From QQWI01 sp964522015 (lineage in GTDB: Bacteria > Bacillota > Clostridia > Peptostreptococcales > Acidaminobacteraceae): 25,139 nucleotides of DNA. A program made the position numbers and the translations under genes. The stretch covers positions 1 to 25,139 of the forward strand of contig CAZFST010000044.1 of the NCBI GenBank assembly GCA_964522015.1, read 5' to 3'. The number at the start of each line of letters is the position of its first letter. Position 1 is the first letter of the stretch. Under the pieces are notes generated by a model, which worked only from the letters and a program-made list of their open reading frames with translations, searched no databases and was not told the DNA's origin. Positions 14,709 to 23,186 of this stretch are shown piece by piece.

Positions 14709-15620
14709 ATGAAAATAGGCATCATCGGCATAGGCGATATCGCCAAGAAAGCATATCTCCCCATTTTAGGGTCAAAAGAAGGGGTTGAACTGGTCTTATG
14801 TACCCGTAATGCTCAAACCCTAGAAACTATGAAGCTAAAATACAAACATGTGACCTGTGTCACCACCCTCGAAGAGCTACTTTCCCATCACATTGATGGG
14901 GCATTTGTTCATGCCGCCACATCCGCCCATTATGATATTGTTAAAACCCTTTTGGACCATGGCATTCCAGTTCATGTGGACAAACCGGTTTGTGACAACC
15001 TCAAAGAGGTAGAGAACCTATTTCAATTGGCTCAGCAAGTCAATACACCCATTTTTGTGGGCTTTAACCGCCGCTACAGCAAATGGGTTGCTGATCTCAC
15101 TGCAGAAGCTCCCGCCCACCTAGTCATCCATCAAAAAAACAGGTCCACATTGCCTGGACCTGTCCGCGAATTCATTTTTGACGACTTTATCCATGTGGTG
15201 GATACCTTAAGACATCTGCTACGTGAACCCATCACTGACCTCTCTGTCAATGGACTGATCAAAGAGGGGCTTCTTTACTCGGTTAATATTCAGCTGACCA
15301 CCAAATCTGCTGTTGGCATTGGCATTATGAACCGATACAGCGGAAAAAATGAAGAGCGTATCGAGTACATGTGCCCTGATAAGAAAATCATCATTGACGA
15401 CCTTAATGACTGCACGATCTACCAAAACCAGTCCCAGGTTAAGCCATCACCCAGCGGTTGGGACTGGGTGCCCCTCCTGACCCGTCGGGGTTTTGAGTCC
15501 ATGATTGCCGATTTCTTGACTGCCGTTAAAGCTAACAGTGGCTATGACACTAGGGCACAAGGCAGCCTGATCACCCATCAACTTTGCGAGCAAATTGTGG
15601 CTGCACTCCTTAAAAACTAA
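14709..15620 (+). CDS. Gfo/Idh/MocA-family oxidoreductase, MviM/YceM-like
   Basis: 303 residues. N-terminal Rossmann fold with GIGDIAKKAYLPIL (7-20), then AFVHAATSAHYDIVKTLLDHG, the family's E/D-K-P motif as VDKP (90-93), VGFNRRYS (117-124) and DDFIHVVDTLRHLL. Order and wording match the E. coli MviM (YceM) protein closely. It should be a soluble NAD(P)-dependent dehydrogenase; the substrate is not predictable from sequence. The ATG follows AAAGGA. The gene is monocistronic and its last 11 bp overlap the end of the convergent ABC permease gene. Confidence 0.85.
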   Translation: MKIGIIGIGDIAKKAYLPILGSKEGVELVLCTRNAQTLETMKLKYKHVTCVTTLEELLSHHIDGAFVHAATSAHYDIVKTLLDHGIPVHVDKPVCDNLKEVENLFQLAQQVNTPIFVGFNRRYSKWVADLTAEAPAHLVIHQKNRSTLPGPVREFIFDDFIHVVDTLRHLLREPITDLSVNGLIKEGLLYSVNIQLTTKSAVGIGIMNRYSGKNEERIEYMCPDKKIIIDDLNDCTIYQNQSQVKPSPSGWDWVPLLTRRGFESMIADFLTAVKANSGYDTRAQGSLITHQLCEQIVAALLKN

Positions 15621-16353
15621 ACCGCCTGTTACCAATCCAGATTAAAACCGTTGCAATCCCCATTAACAGCCCTACTTGCGGCAGGTAAGCCAAAATACTA
15701 GTCCCTTGTCCCCACACCGATACCGATAACTCACAAACAGCAGTTATAGGACTGCTAAATTTTAAGGCTCCCATCAATAAGGGACTGCCAAAGTCATATT
15801 TAACACTAAATGCTAAAATCAGTTGCACGTAAAACAGAACCATCACAATACCGTTATACCCATCTGCCAAAGCTTTCTTTGAACTCAGTAGTGCATTTGC
15901 CAAAAATACGATGCTAAATGCTACGGTATTGGCCACTGCAAAGATCACTAGAATACTGGGAATCTGCCACCAAGCAACAACCAAGCCCTTAAACACCACC
16001 GCAACCGCAGTCAATAAACCAAAGCTTAAAAGTTGCATAAGAAACGCCTGTAAAAACAAAGCCCCGCATACCCCAAAAGCACTAAAACCCAGAAGCTTAT
16101 ATTTTGTAAAAAATTGAGCTCGTCTATAGTAATTCAGATAACTGCCAAAGTTAAAAAGCACAGTACTTAGCACAATAAAAGTCATATAAGCACCCATAAA
16201 GTAGCCCATTTCTTCAGCCTCAGCCCCCTGGCTTTGAAAAAACAGCAGGCCGATGGGCAGTATCATATTAAAGAACAAATTATTAACATTGCTAAACTGT
16301 AGTTTTGTCAAGTAAACACCCAAATGCCATATCATTCCCATTTGTCTCATCAT
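15610..16353 (-). CDS. ABC-2-type transporter permease
   Basis: 247 residues with about six membrane helices, no ATPase motifs, and a large cytoplasmic N-terminal part typical of ABC-2-type export permeases. It follows the ATPase gene by 18 bp. The first two codons are both ATG; the second (16350) has the better 6-nt spacing from AAGGAG. With the ATPase it forms an exporter likely for a lipid, peptide or drug; the neighbouring two-component system probably controls it, as in many Firmicutes. Confidence 0.8.
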   Translation of the reverse strand: MMRQMGMIWHLGVYLTKLQFSNVNNLFFNMILPIGLLFFQSQGAEAEEMGYFMGAYMTFIVLSTVLFNFGSYLNYYRRAQFFTKYKLLGFSAFGVCGALFLQAFLMQLLSFGLLTAVAVVFKGLVVAWWQIPSILVIFAVANTVAFSIVFLANALLSSKKALADGYNGIVMVLFYVQLILAFSVKYDFGSPLLMGALKFSSPITAVCELSVSVWGQGTSILAYLPQVGLLMGIATVLIWIGNRRFSF

Positions 16354-16371
16354 ATTCTCCTTTGTCGCAAA

Positions 16372-17169
16372 TCACATATTCAGTACTGCACCCTCAAGGG
16401 TTGTTCCATCGTACCGTCCCTCTGTATTGTTTGGATGGTAAGCATCAATCAGACCATTGACCGAACCCTGATAAACACTACAACCCTCTTTAATGGCCAT
16501 CACCCTGTCACATAAATGGAACACTTCATCCATATAATGACTGGTCAGCACCACCGTCAACCCCTCATTTTGCAACCCTTTAATGACTTTCCAAACCTCG
16601 TGCCTTGCCACAGGATCAAGCCCCGTGGTCAGCTCATCTAAAAAGAGAATCTGCGGATTATGGATCAAACTCAAAAGAATAGCAAGTTTTTGCTTCATAC
16701 CCCCAGACAGATTGCGAACTAAAGTACCCATTTCTTGACTTAATCCGAATGATTCTACTAGTGCCTGTGCTCTAAGGTTGGCATCTGCTCTAAGGTTACC
16801 CTTCGACCCAGTGGTTAAGGGGGATAGCTTCACATAGAGCCCTACGAGGGCTCCCACCTGAGCCTCGTACTCAAAGTGACTTTCCTGTAATTGCACACCA
16901 ATGTGTTGGTAAATATGCTTACTGCCACCCCTTAAATGATAAAGGGTCTGGCCGCTTGTTGGTTCAATAAGTCTTGTTAGGCACTTGATCAGAGTACTTT
17001 TGCCAGCACCATTATGACCGATAATACCCAGGGTTTCCCCTTCATAGATATTCAAATTGATGGCCCTTAGGGCTTCTTTCTCCTCACTTACCTTGCTGCG
17101 AGATTGCCACTTGCTTCTTTTTATCGTGTATGTATGATGCAAATTGTTAACTTCAATTAGTTTTGTCAT
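16372..17169 (-). CDS. ABC transporter ATP-binding protein
   Basis: 265 residues from the ATG at 17169, preceded by GGGGG 8 nt upstream and by a -10 box; a longer reading to 17226 would cover the promoter. Walker A GHNGAGKST (51-59), signature LSGGM (154-158), Walker B ILFLDE (174-179) and the H-loop His211 are intact. The D-loop neighbourhood reads DELTTGLDP instead of the common DEPTSGLDP. It resembles drug- or lantibiotic-type exporters (CcmA group). Confidence 0.88.
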   Translation of the reverse strand: MTKLIEVNNLHHTYTIKRSKWQSRSKVSEEKEALRAINLNIYEGETLGIIGHNGAGKSTLIKCLTRLIEPTSGQTLYHLRGGSKHIYQHIGVQLQESHFEYEAQVGALVGLYVKLSPLTTGSKGNLRADANLRAQALVESFGLSQEMGTLVRNLSGGMKQKLAILLSLIHNPQILFLDELTTGLDPVARHEVWKVIKGLQNEGLTVVLTSHYMDEVFHLCDRVMAIKEGCSVYQGSVNGLIDAYHPNNTEGRYDGTTLEGAVLNM

Positions 17170-17197
17170 TTTTCGTTCCCCCTTTAACTCTAAACCC

Positions 17198-17203
17198 ATT
17201 ATA
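17198..17203 (-). promoter_or_regulatory. -10 box of the ABC transporter genes
   Basis: Perfect TATAAT on the minus strand (17203-17198) 29 bp before the ATG at 17169. No good -35 at 16-18 nt, suggesting dependence on an activator, plausibly the neighbouring response regulator. Confidence 0.5.
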
Positions 17204-17253
17204 ACCAAGAAGACAGCCCCTGCCATGTGCCATAAGGCATTGTTTTAGCACAT

Positions 17254-17297
17254 AAAACAAATCGGCACCCATGACGAAAGTCATGGGTGCCGATTTG
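17254..17297 (-). terminator. Strong hairpin terminator after the response regulator
   Basis: Perfect 18-bp stem (17258-17275 with 17280-17297) and a 4-nt loop, starting 1 bp after the response-regulator stop, followed on the minus strand by four U residues. The short U-run may allow some read-through into the ABC genes. Confidence 0.8.
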
Positions 17298-17298
17298 C

Positions 17299-18057
17299 TT
17301 ATGCTGATCCTTCAAGCCAAGACTGCATTTTCAGTGCCAACTGTGTCCGTGATTTCATTTCCAACTTGGAAAGCATATTGGAAACGTGATTTTTAACCGT
17401 GCCCTCACTCAAGTAAAGCACCTTTGCAATCTCCTTGTTTGACACACCCTGTGCCACGTATTTTCCAATTTCTAGCTCCCTTGGTGTCAGTAGCGAGCCC
17501 TCACAACCCAGGTTGGTAGGGCACTCCTGGCTACTAGCCCCTTGATTCACCTTTCCACAATCATTATGACGATCATTTTGACTTACGTTTTGACTATCAT
17601 TTTGAGTATCACTCGGCACCGTTTGGGTTTGCACCAGATGAGACACCAATTTGGCTGCCATCTCTAGCACCAAGAGCATCTGCCCTTTTAATAAGGTCTC
17701 AATGGCCGACAGAATTTCAGCCGCCCCAGCACTCTTTAAAAGATACCCATCTGCCCCATTTTGAAGGGCTTGAATCAAATAATCCTTTTCGTCAAAGGTC
17801 GTCAATATCAAAATCTTGGTTTGCGGCCGCTGGGCCTTTATGGCCTTTGTGGCTTCAATCCCAGTCATTTGAGGCATCCGTATATCCATCAAAATCAGGT
17901 CCGGTTTCAAAACTCCAGCCCTCTCAATGGCCTCGAGCCCATTTGATGCCGTGCCGACAAGCGCCAAGTGTGCCGCCAACCCCACTATTAAACTCAATCC
18001 GTCCCGTATGAGAGCCTGATCGTCAACAATCATAATTTTGGTTTTAGTTTGTTCCAT
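17299..18057 (-). CDS. NarL/FixJ-family response regulator
   Basis: 252 residues. Receiver domain (1-125) with the acidic pair Asp12-Asp13, phospho-acceptor Asp58 (LILMDIRMP), Thr86 and Lys108 all present. A LuxR-type helix-turn-helix domain (about 189-245, LTPRELEIGKYVAQGVSNKEIA) follows. The linker between them is unusually long and made of four-residue repeats (TQND, SQNV and similar, 150-166). The start codon overlaps the kinase stop by 1 nt (TAATG), so the two are co-translated. It probably controls the exporter genes just downstream. Confidence 0.9.
   Translation of the reverse strand: MEQTKTKIMIVDDQALIRDGLSLIVGLAAHLALVGTASNGLEAIERAGVLKPDLILMDIRMPQMTGIEATKAIKAQRPQTKILILTTFDEKDYLIQALQNGADGYLLKSAGAAEILSAIETLLKGQMLLVLEMAAKLVSHLVQTQTVPSDTQNDSQNVSQNDRHNDCGKVNQGASSQECPTNLGCEGSLLTPRELEIGKYVAQGVSNKEIAKVLYLSEGTVKNHVSNMLSKLEMKSRTQLALKMQSWLEGSA
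17560..17610. repeat. 12-bp tandem repeats in the response-regulator linker
   Basis: About four degenerate 12-bp units (such as ACTATCATTTTG on the plus strand) encode the Asp/Ser/Gln/Asn linker repeats. In-frame expansion would alter the distance between receiver and DNA-binding domains. Confidence 0.7.
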
Positions 18058-19298
18058 TAGGCTAACTCTCTCCTGTTTTCAATGGTCGCATGGTCCATGG
18101 TATTTGGGGCCATCGCCGGCAGCGATACCGACAGAGAAAAGCCTTTGCCGTAACCGGTGGTAAATTCAATGGTTCCGGAGGCGCTGAGCACCTTGGCTTC
18201 CATGGCTTTTAAGCCTGTCCCTTTCACTAATAACAGAGTGCCCACCCCATCGTCGGACACTTGGAGGGCTACCCCTTGCCGGCTGTCATCATATTGGGCT
18301 GCGATTTTAATGTGAGTGGCTTTGCCGTGACGGAGGGTGTTAGTGATTGACTCTCGACTTAGCTCAAATAGTAAGTACTGCAGCCGCGGGGACTGGTCCC
18401 GAATGGCTTCATCAACTGTCAGATGGACGTTTATCAGCTTTTGGGCGTGGTAATGCCCCACCAATTCACTGATTACTGCGATATAGTCAAAGGGTTCGTC
18501 CAGATGGGCTTTTAAATCACGGACAGAGCTGCGGCAATCCTCCAGGGCTTGCTGGGTAATCTCACGACTTTTGGTCAATAGTCCCTTGGCCTGCTCTTGG
18601 TCAGAATCAATGATGATGGCTGCGTAATCGAGATACAGTAGGAGACCCGTTAAGGTATGGCCTAAACTATCGTGGAGTTCGTGGGCAATCCGTTGGCGCT
18701 CCTTATTTTGAGAATCCTCTTCAAGGGTTGCATTGAGCTTCTCAAGTCTAGTTTTAGAGCGCCAGTGCAATACTGCAAACCGTAGAATACTGATTTGAAC
18801 GGCGATAATCAGGCCACTCATCACAAGCGAAAAGAAATTTGAGGACAGGGCATTGACGTCAAGGGCACTATAAGCCACCCCTTGACTTTGCTTCTCCCAC
18901 AACTGAAAAATCTGGGTTGGCAAATCGCTCCACCACAGCAAGAGGCCCGCTATAGTGGCTACTAAGGCAGCAAAGGTCCATTTAATTGCCTTAGTTTGAT
19001 GGGCAAAGGCCACATTACTCAAACATATAAATAGATAGCATATGCCATAGTTTTGAACGAACACCGCCATGATCATACTCACGATACTCGAAAAAATAAG
19101 GGAGCCTTCAAAGGGCACCCTATTCTTGTTTCTAAGCCAATCGCTGAAGGACGCGGATGCCATTAATAAGCCACAAGCAATGGCTAATTGGGGTTTTGTA
19201 AATAACAGTTTGTAAATATCAAAAAAAACAGCACCTATAAAAACGATGCCAATATAAGGCATTAAATTCACATTGAAATGCAGTTTAATATTTTTCAT
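18057..19298 (-). CDS. Sensor histidine kinase, HisKA_3 (NarX/DesK) type
   Basis: 413 residues from the ATG at 19298, preceded by GAGGCAGG; a longer reading to 19361 would include the -10 box. Five or six membrane helices (about 12-175) with very short loops, then H-box RIAHELHDSLGHTL (203-216, phospho-acceptor His209) and an ATPase domain with N-box Asn320 and DDGVGT (349-354). The membrane-buried sensor type detects changes in the membrane or membrane-active compounds, which fits the linked exporter. Partner: the next gene. Confidence 0.88.
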   Translation of the reverse strand: MKNIKLHFNVNLMPYIGIVFIGAVFFDIYKLLFTKPQLAIACGLLMASASFSDWLRNKNRVPFEGSLIFSSIVSMIMAVFVQNYGICYLFICLSNVAFAHQTKAIKWTFAALVATIAGLLLWWSDLPTQIFQLWEKQSQGVAYSALDVNALSSNFFSLVMSGLIIAVQISILRFAVLHWRSKTRLEKLNATLEEDSQNKERQRIAHELHDSLGHTLTGLLLYLDYAAIIIDSDQEQAKGLLTKSREITQQALEDCRSSVRDLKAHLDEPFDYIAVISELVGHYHAQKLINVHLTVDEAIRDQSPRLQYLLFELSRESITNTLRHGKATHIKIAAQYDDSRQGVALQVSDDGVGTLLLVKGTGLKAMEAKVLSASGTIEFTTGYGKGFSLSVSLPAMAPNTMDHATIENRRELA

Positions 19299-19341
19299 TG
19301 ACCCTGCCTCACCAACCGAGAAATTTCGCAATCTATTCCTA

Positions 19342-19350
19342 ATTGTACCA
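19342..19350 (-). promoter_or_regulatory. Extended -10 promoter of the two-component system
   Basis: On the minus strand TGG directly before TACAAT (19347-19342) gives an extended -10 (TGnTAnAAT). Predicted start near 19335, 37 nt ahead of the ATG at 19298. No clear -35. Confidence 0.5.
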
Positions 19351-19436
19351 CAAAGGACCAAATAAATGAAACAACTCTTGATAAAAAGCTTGGAAAACTT
19401 AGATAAAAAAAATGTAGAAAAGAAGCACTATAAATG

Positions 19437-19880
19437 TTATATTATAGAAGTTGTTTCTTTAATAATTTTTTGGTCCCAAATCAGTGCCACCACCACTATT
19501 AAAGCTGCGAGGCTTTTAATGGGTGAGAAAACACCGAAAAGCACAAAGTCGATTACTAGGGCCGTGAGCATTTGAGCCGCCACAATTAAGGTGGTGGAAT
19601 GGAGTACTGGGAGTCGGTGCAAGGTGAAATTCGACACCAACATGGCCATTAGTCCAAAGACCCCTGCCAAGAAAAAGTACCAGGGTACATTGCCGATGTT
19701 CATGAGGCCACTGAGCTTGTTGCTAAAAACCAAAGCTAAAGAAAATGCCACAATGGAACCTGTAATAAAGTTGATGAGAGAACCAGGCAAAAGTCCTAAA
19801 GACTTTGCAGCTGCATTATTTAAGGATTTTGAAGTGACAATCATCAAGCCACCACAAAACGCGAGAATCATAGCCAACAT
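19437..19880 (-). CDS. YdcZ/DUF606-type small DMT transporter, second of a pair
   Basis: 147 residues from the ATG at 19880, which lies 1 nt after the stop of the preceding gene and just after AAGGGGTGG. About five membrane helices; the pattern of a short four- or five-helix protein with a conserved Asn/Gly-rich first helix and AAQMLTALVIDFVLFG near residue 112 matches the DMT YdcZ family. Such halves work as pairs. The substrate is unknown. Confidence 0.75.
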   Translation of the reverse strand: MLAMILAFCGGLMIVTSKSLNNAAAKSLGLLPGSLINFITGSIVAFSLALVFSNKLSGLMNIGNVPWYFFLAGVFGLMAMLVSNFTLHRLPVLHSTTLIVAAQMLTALVIDFVLFGVFSPIKSLAALIVVVALIWDQKIIKETTSII

Positions 19881-19881
19881 C

Positions 19882-20316
19882 TTACCACCCCTTCCATTGA
19901 GCAACGAGCATTAAGCCCACACCGATTAGCAATAGGGACAACGAACCCAGTCGCTTCTTATTAAAAGGTACCTTTTTAAGGTGCCCTATACCCACTGCAT
20001 CAATGGTGGCACTCCCCATAATTTGCGCAAGGGTTGAAAGTGTCACCGCTAATGTCACGCCGATTGCTCCTACCACATAGGCATCTAAGGCTGTCAAACA
20101 AGCGCCAATGACACCGGTTAAATAGAACCACTTGGGAATGCCAAAGAATTGGATTTTCTCTTTTTTAACCCTCATAATCACCAGTAACAACACCAGCCCA
20201 ATGATATGAACCATAAAACTCACTTCAAAAACAGACATGTACTGCCCTAGCTTGCCGTTAAAGGCAACCATCAGTGAAATCAGTACGCCAATTAGTGTTA
20301 CAGAAAAATAAAGCAT
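19882..20316 (-). CDS. YdcZ/DUF606-type small DMT transporter, first of a pair
   Basis: 144 residues, five hydrophobic segments. AFNGKLGQYMSVFEVSFMVHIIG in helices 1-2 and LAQIMGSATIDAVGIGHL near the C-terminal third are typical of the family (usual length about 140-150). The ATG at 20316 lies 15 bp after the CRP/FNR gene with AAGGA about 9 nt upstream, so the three genes form one operon. Confidence 0.8.
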   Translation of the reverse strand: MLYFSVTLIGVLISLMVAFNGKLGQYMSVFEVSFMVHIIGLVLLLVIMRVKKEKIQFFGIPKWFYLTGVIGACLTALDAYVVGAIGVTLAVTLSTLAQIMGSATIDAVGIGHLKKVPFNKKRLGSLSLLLIGVGLMLVAQWKGW

Positions 20317-20331
20317 TTTTTCACGTCCTTT

Positions 20332-20970
20332 TTAAGCCTTCTCGAGTAGCACTAAGCGTCCACCCTGATTTTTTATCAAACCCGCAGCTTCACACCCTGC
20401 GATGGTGCGGTTTAGGTGGCGAACCGATGTACCCAGCTCCTGGGCTAAAATTTGCTTGTCGATCACTAACCCTTGCTCAGGATTTTCTTGGTCTTCAAGC
20501 TTGTCTTGTAGAAACCTTATAAGTCTTTGTTTAAGGGGATACATAATAGTTTGGGACTGCCTCCCAATTTGCATGTAAGCAATGTCAGAAACTCTTTCAA
20601 GCATGGCAATTGCAAAGTTATTGTCTAGGGTTAGCCACTTTAAAAACGCATCTGTGGGCACCATCAAAACAGTCACTTCCCCATAGGCTTCAACGGTACA
20701 AACGTTGTTGCGACGTTTAAACTGCTCAATCATGCCAAATACTTCTGGGGCACTGACGATGTTTTGAAGGAGCAACTGCCCATTGGCACCACTTGTATAG
20801 ATTTTGCAGTTGCCCTTTACCAAAAAACAGACCCGATCACCTGGCTCCCCTTCTCGGAGCACCACTTGGCCATTTGCATATGTTTTTGATGCGACTGCCT
20901 CTTGAAGGGCTTGTGGTACTTGAAATACTTGAGGTACTTGAGGCACTTGAGCAGCAACGTTTACGATCAT
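20332..20970 (-). CDS. CRP/FNR-family transcription regulator
   Basis: 212 residues; GAGGTG lies 4-5 nt before the ATG. Cyclic-nucleotide-binding-type beta barrel (about 28-125: VVLREGEPGDRVCFLVKG) and a C-terminal winged helix (about 150-208: ILAQELGTSVRHLNRTI). No N-terminal cysteine cluster for an iron-sulphur centre, so it is not FNR itself. The first 23 residues contain VPQ repeats that look recently expanded. It heads the operon with the two small transporters and is divergent from a DUF418 gene. The ligand is unknown. Confidence 0.88.
   Translation of the reverse strand: MIVNVAAQVPQVPQVFQVPQALQEAVASKTYANGQVVLREGEPGDRVCFLVKGNCKIYTSGANGQLLLQNIVSAPEVFGMIEQFKRRNNVCTVEAYGEVTVLMVPTDAFLKWLTLDNNFAIAMLERVSDIAYMQIGRQSQTIMYPLKQRLIRFLQDKLEDQENPEQGLVIDKQILAQELGTSVRHLNRTIAGCEAAGLIKNQGGRLVLLEKA
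20915..20950. repeat. 9-bp tandem repeats at the start of the CRP-like gene
   Basis: Units like TACTTGAGG on the plus strand repeat about four times and encode VPQ/VFQ triplets near residues 7-19. In-frame and prone to slippage. Confidence 0.75.
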
Positions 20971-21017
20971 CTTTCACCTCTTTTAATCGGTTTGATTTTG
21001 ACACCAAACCATGATTT

Positions 21018-21059
21018 ATTATAAACTTATGGGGACTCAGACATCTAGGACATATGTCC
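21018..21059 (-). promoter_or_regulatory. Promoter of the CRP-like gene with palindromic operator near -42
   Basis: TATAAT on the minus strand (21023-21018) predicts a start near 21011. The perfect palindrome GGACATATGTCC (21048-21059) is centred about 42 bp upstream, where class II CRP/FNR activators bind; the -35 is poor, as expected for an activator-dependent promoter. The palindrome also lies 83 bp before the divergent DUF418 gene. Confidence 0.55.
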
Positions 21060-21141
21060 CTAATCATTATTACCACAATATCACCATATGACGCATCTAT
21101 CAATCCAGCGTCACAATAGACTACACTTTTCAGGAGGCATT

Positions 21142-22401
21142 ATGTCAACTCATAAACCATTATTAGCAACAGCACCCCAAGAAAGGATCAGCGTACTGGA
21201 TACCCTTCGAGGCTTTGCCCTCTTTGGGGTGTGCCTTGTGAATTACGCCATGATGAATGCTACACAATCTACCCATGACCTCAATGCACTGACAAACCCA
21301 TGGCTGGTAACAGATTCCCTTACTAGATACAGCGCGCTATTTATCCAAATGCTCGGGGAAGGTAAGTTTTATACCATCTTTTCATTTCTCTTTGGACTGG
21401 GATTTTACCTCTTTATGAGCCGTAACGCGGCAAAAGGACTACCAGCTAAAAAACTCTTTGTCCGCCGGCTTCTCTTTCTACTGCTCTTTGGTGTCTTGCA
21501 TTATACTTTTGTCTGGAACGGTGATATCTTGCATACCTACGCCATCATTGGCTTCATCCTTCTGCCCTTTGAAAACGCCTCAAAAGAACGGGTGAAAAAA
21601 TGGGCCATTGGCCTGTTGATTTTCTATTTGATTTCGATTATTGGTCTAACTTATCTGATGGATCTTGCCCAGGTTAATGGTCTAATGGATACAGGGGCCA
21701 CTGCTACCACTGAATCTGCTACTGGCAGCATCAACGATCCAAATAGAGATGTTCACATTTATACCAAAGGCACTTACCTTGAAGCAATCGCCTATCGGAT
21801 GGGCTCTGAGTTTCCCATCACCCTACTGAACACCCTGTTTTTAGGCTCTAAGATTGGCGGCATGTTCCTATTAGGCCTTTATGCAGGGATGAGCAACACT
21901 TTTAGAAACCTTCAAGAAAACCTGCCAAAGTTTAAAGGCTTACTGCTAAAGTGCGCACCACTGGGTATCTTACTCACAATTTTTGTTGTGCTTATTCAAA
22001 GTGGCCTTATTTTAAAGGGTAATTCATATCACTTCAGTATCATTACATTTGCCAAAGAAGTTTCCCATATTTTATTGGCCCTGTCTTATGTCAGCGTGAT
22101 CTCCATTTTATTTGCACAGCAAAAGCTGACCTCATTTTTTAAGAGTCTAGCCTTTGTGGGACGAATGGCCCTCACCAATTACCTGATCCAGTGTCTAATT
22201 GGTTCTTTGGTCTTTTATGGCCACGGTCTTGGCCTTATGTTTAAAATCAACACTTTCCATGGCCTTTTAATGACCCTGGCCGTCTTTACATGCCAAATCT
22301 TTTTGAGCCAACTCTGGTTTAAAAAATTCACCTTTGGCCCTGCAGAATACCTGTGGCGCAAGTTGACCTACGGGGGGCAAAGGGAGCAATCGGGGACGTA
22401 A
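21142..22401 (+). CDS. DUF418 (YeiB-like) membrane protein
   Basis: 419 residues; AGGAGG lies 4 nt before the ATG at 21142, a better start than the in-frame ATG at 21088. About ten membrane helices. Family marks: ISVLDTLRGFALFGVCLVNY at the start, FYTIFSFLFGLGF, RRLLFLLLFGVLHY, WNGDILHTYAIIGF, and GPAEYLWRKLTYG at the C-terminus. The function of the family is not established. Divergent from the CRP-like regulator, which may control it. Confidence 0.88.
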   Translation: MSTHKPLLATAPQERISVLDTLRGFALFGVCLVNYAMMNATQSTHDLNALTNPWLVTDSLTRYSALFIQMLGEGKFYTIFSFLFGLGFYLFMSRNAAKGLPAKKLFVRRLLFLLLFGVLHYTFVWNGDILHTYAIIGFILLPFENASKERVKKWAIGLLIFYLISIIGLTYLMDLAQVNGLMDTGATATTESATGSINDPNRDVHIYTKGTYLEAIAYRMGSEFPITLLNTLFLGSKIGGMFLLGLYAGMSNTFRNLQENLPKFKGLLLKCAPLGILLTIFVVLIQSGLILKGNSYHFSIITFAKEVSHILLALSYVSVISILFAQQKLTSFFKSLAFVGRMALTNYLIQCLIGSLVFYGHGLGLMFKINTFHGLLMTLAVFTCQIFLSQLWFKKFTFGPAEYLWRKLTYGGQREQSGT

Positions 22402-22423
22402 CAGGTTTCCGACAAAAAGGCAG

Positions 22424-22452
22424 CGTAGGGGGACACTTTCTCACCCCCTACG
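22424..22452 (+). terminator. Hairpin downstream of the DUF418 gene
   Basis: Perfect 9-bp G+C-rich stem CGTAGGGGG (22424-22432) with CCCCCTACG (22444-22452), 11-nt loop, 22 bp after the stop. No U-run follows, so termination here is uncertain. Confidence 0.4.
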
Positions 22453-22491
22453 GTATAGACTTCAAATTTCTGATTTTAAAAAAGGGTAATA

Positions 22492-22521
22492 GAAAGACTC
22501 TCGGGAACCCGAGAGTCTTTC
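22492..22521. terminator. Hairpin between convergent genes, probable bidirectional terminator
   Basis: Perfect 13-bp stem (22492-22504 with 22509-22521) and a 4-nt loop between the convergent DUF418 and DUF2812 genes. On the minus strand a U-rich stretch (22477-22484) follows only after several bases. Confidence 0.6.
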
Positions 22522-22559
22522 GTATTTCACCGCTTCCGATTATGTAGAACGTCAGTAAT

Positions 22560-23186
22560 CTATTTGCGCATACGGCGAACCTGCATAAAACCGTAAAGTG
22601 CCTGCATGGCGAATAGGCAGGTAATGGCTAACATCAATACCCACAAGTAGCCACGCATCAGTGCGAAGGGGGTTTCAAACAGGAAAGCGCCAACAAATCG
22701 GGGGCCCTTCATTTCCCAAAGACCGGGTGTAAAATAATACACTGAGGGATTGAAAAGATCTAGCACACGGAACCCTTGGGACTGTGCTATTGATATCCAA
22801 AGAGCAAAATAGCAGCACGCCATTGAAAAACTAAGTCGCATCAGGGGCCTGTACCGCTCCCCTTTGGATTCTTCCGTGGAAAAGAGTTCCGCCTTCTCAC
22901 AACCCAAACCCTCTGCCTTTTCCATAAAGTACTGCTTACCCGATCTCTTTGAGCCACAAATGTGCTCCCATCCAAAATCCACCATCAGCTGAAGGTATTC
23001 GTTATAAGACCCGCGGCTTGAAAATTCTCTATAGTCCATGCGAATACAGCGTTCTCTTTCTGAGTCTTTGGCAGTACTAAAACAGTACCCAAAAATACTG
23101 GCACATAATTTGTGGCCTTTACCAAGCATTTCTGTCAACCACTGCTCTTCGCGATCAAAATTTAAGAAAACCTTAAACACTCTCAT
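22560..23186 (-). CDS. DUF2812 membrane protein paired with PadR
   Basis: 208 residues. A soluble N-terminal domain (about 1-110, with MRVFKVFLNFDREEQWLTEMLGKGHKL-type opening split here as MRVFKVFLNFDREE then WLTEMLGKG) is followed by two membrane segments (about 118-135 and 180-200). DUF2812 proteins commonly sit beside a PadR regulator, as here. The start overlaps the PadR stop by 4 bp (ATGA), with GGAGG upstream inside the PadR gene. Function unknown; possibly a membrane stress or sensing partner of the regulator. Confidence 0.8.
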   Translation of the reverse strand: MRVFKVFLNFDREEQWLTEMLGKGHKLCASIFGYCFSTAKDSERERCIRMDYREFSSRGSYNEYLQLMVDFGWEHICGSKRSGKQYFMEKAEGLGCEKAELFSTEESKGERYRPLMRLSFSMACCYFALWISIAQSQGFRVLDLFNPSVYYFTPGLWEMKGPRFVGAFLFETPFALMRGYLWVLMLAITCLFAMQALYGFMQVRRMRK

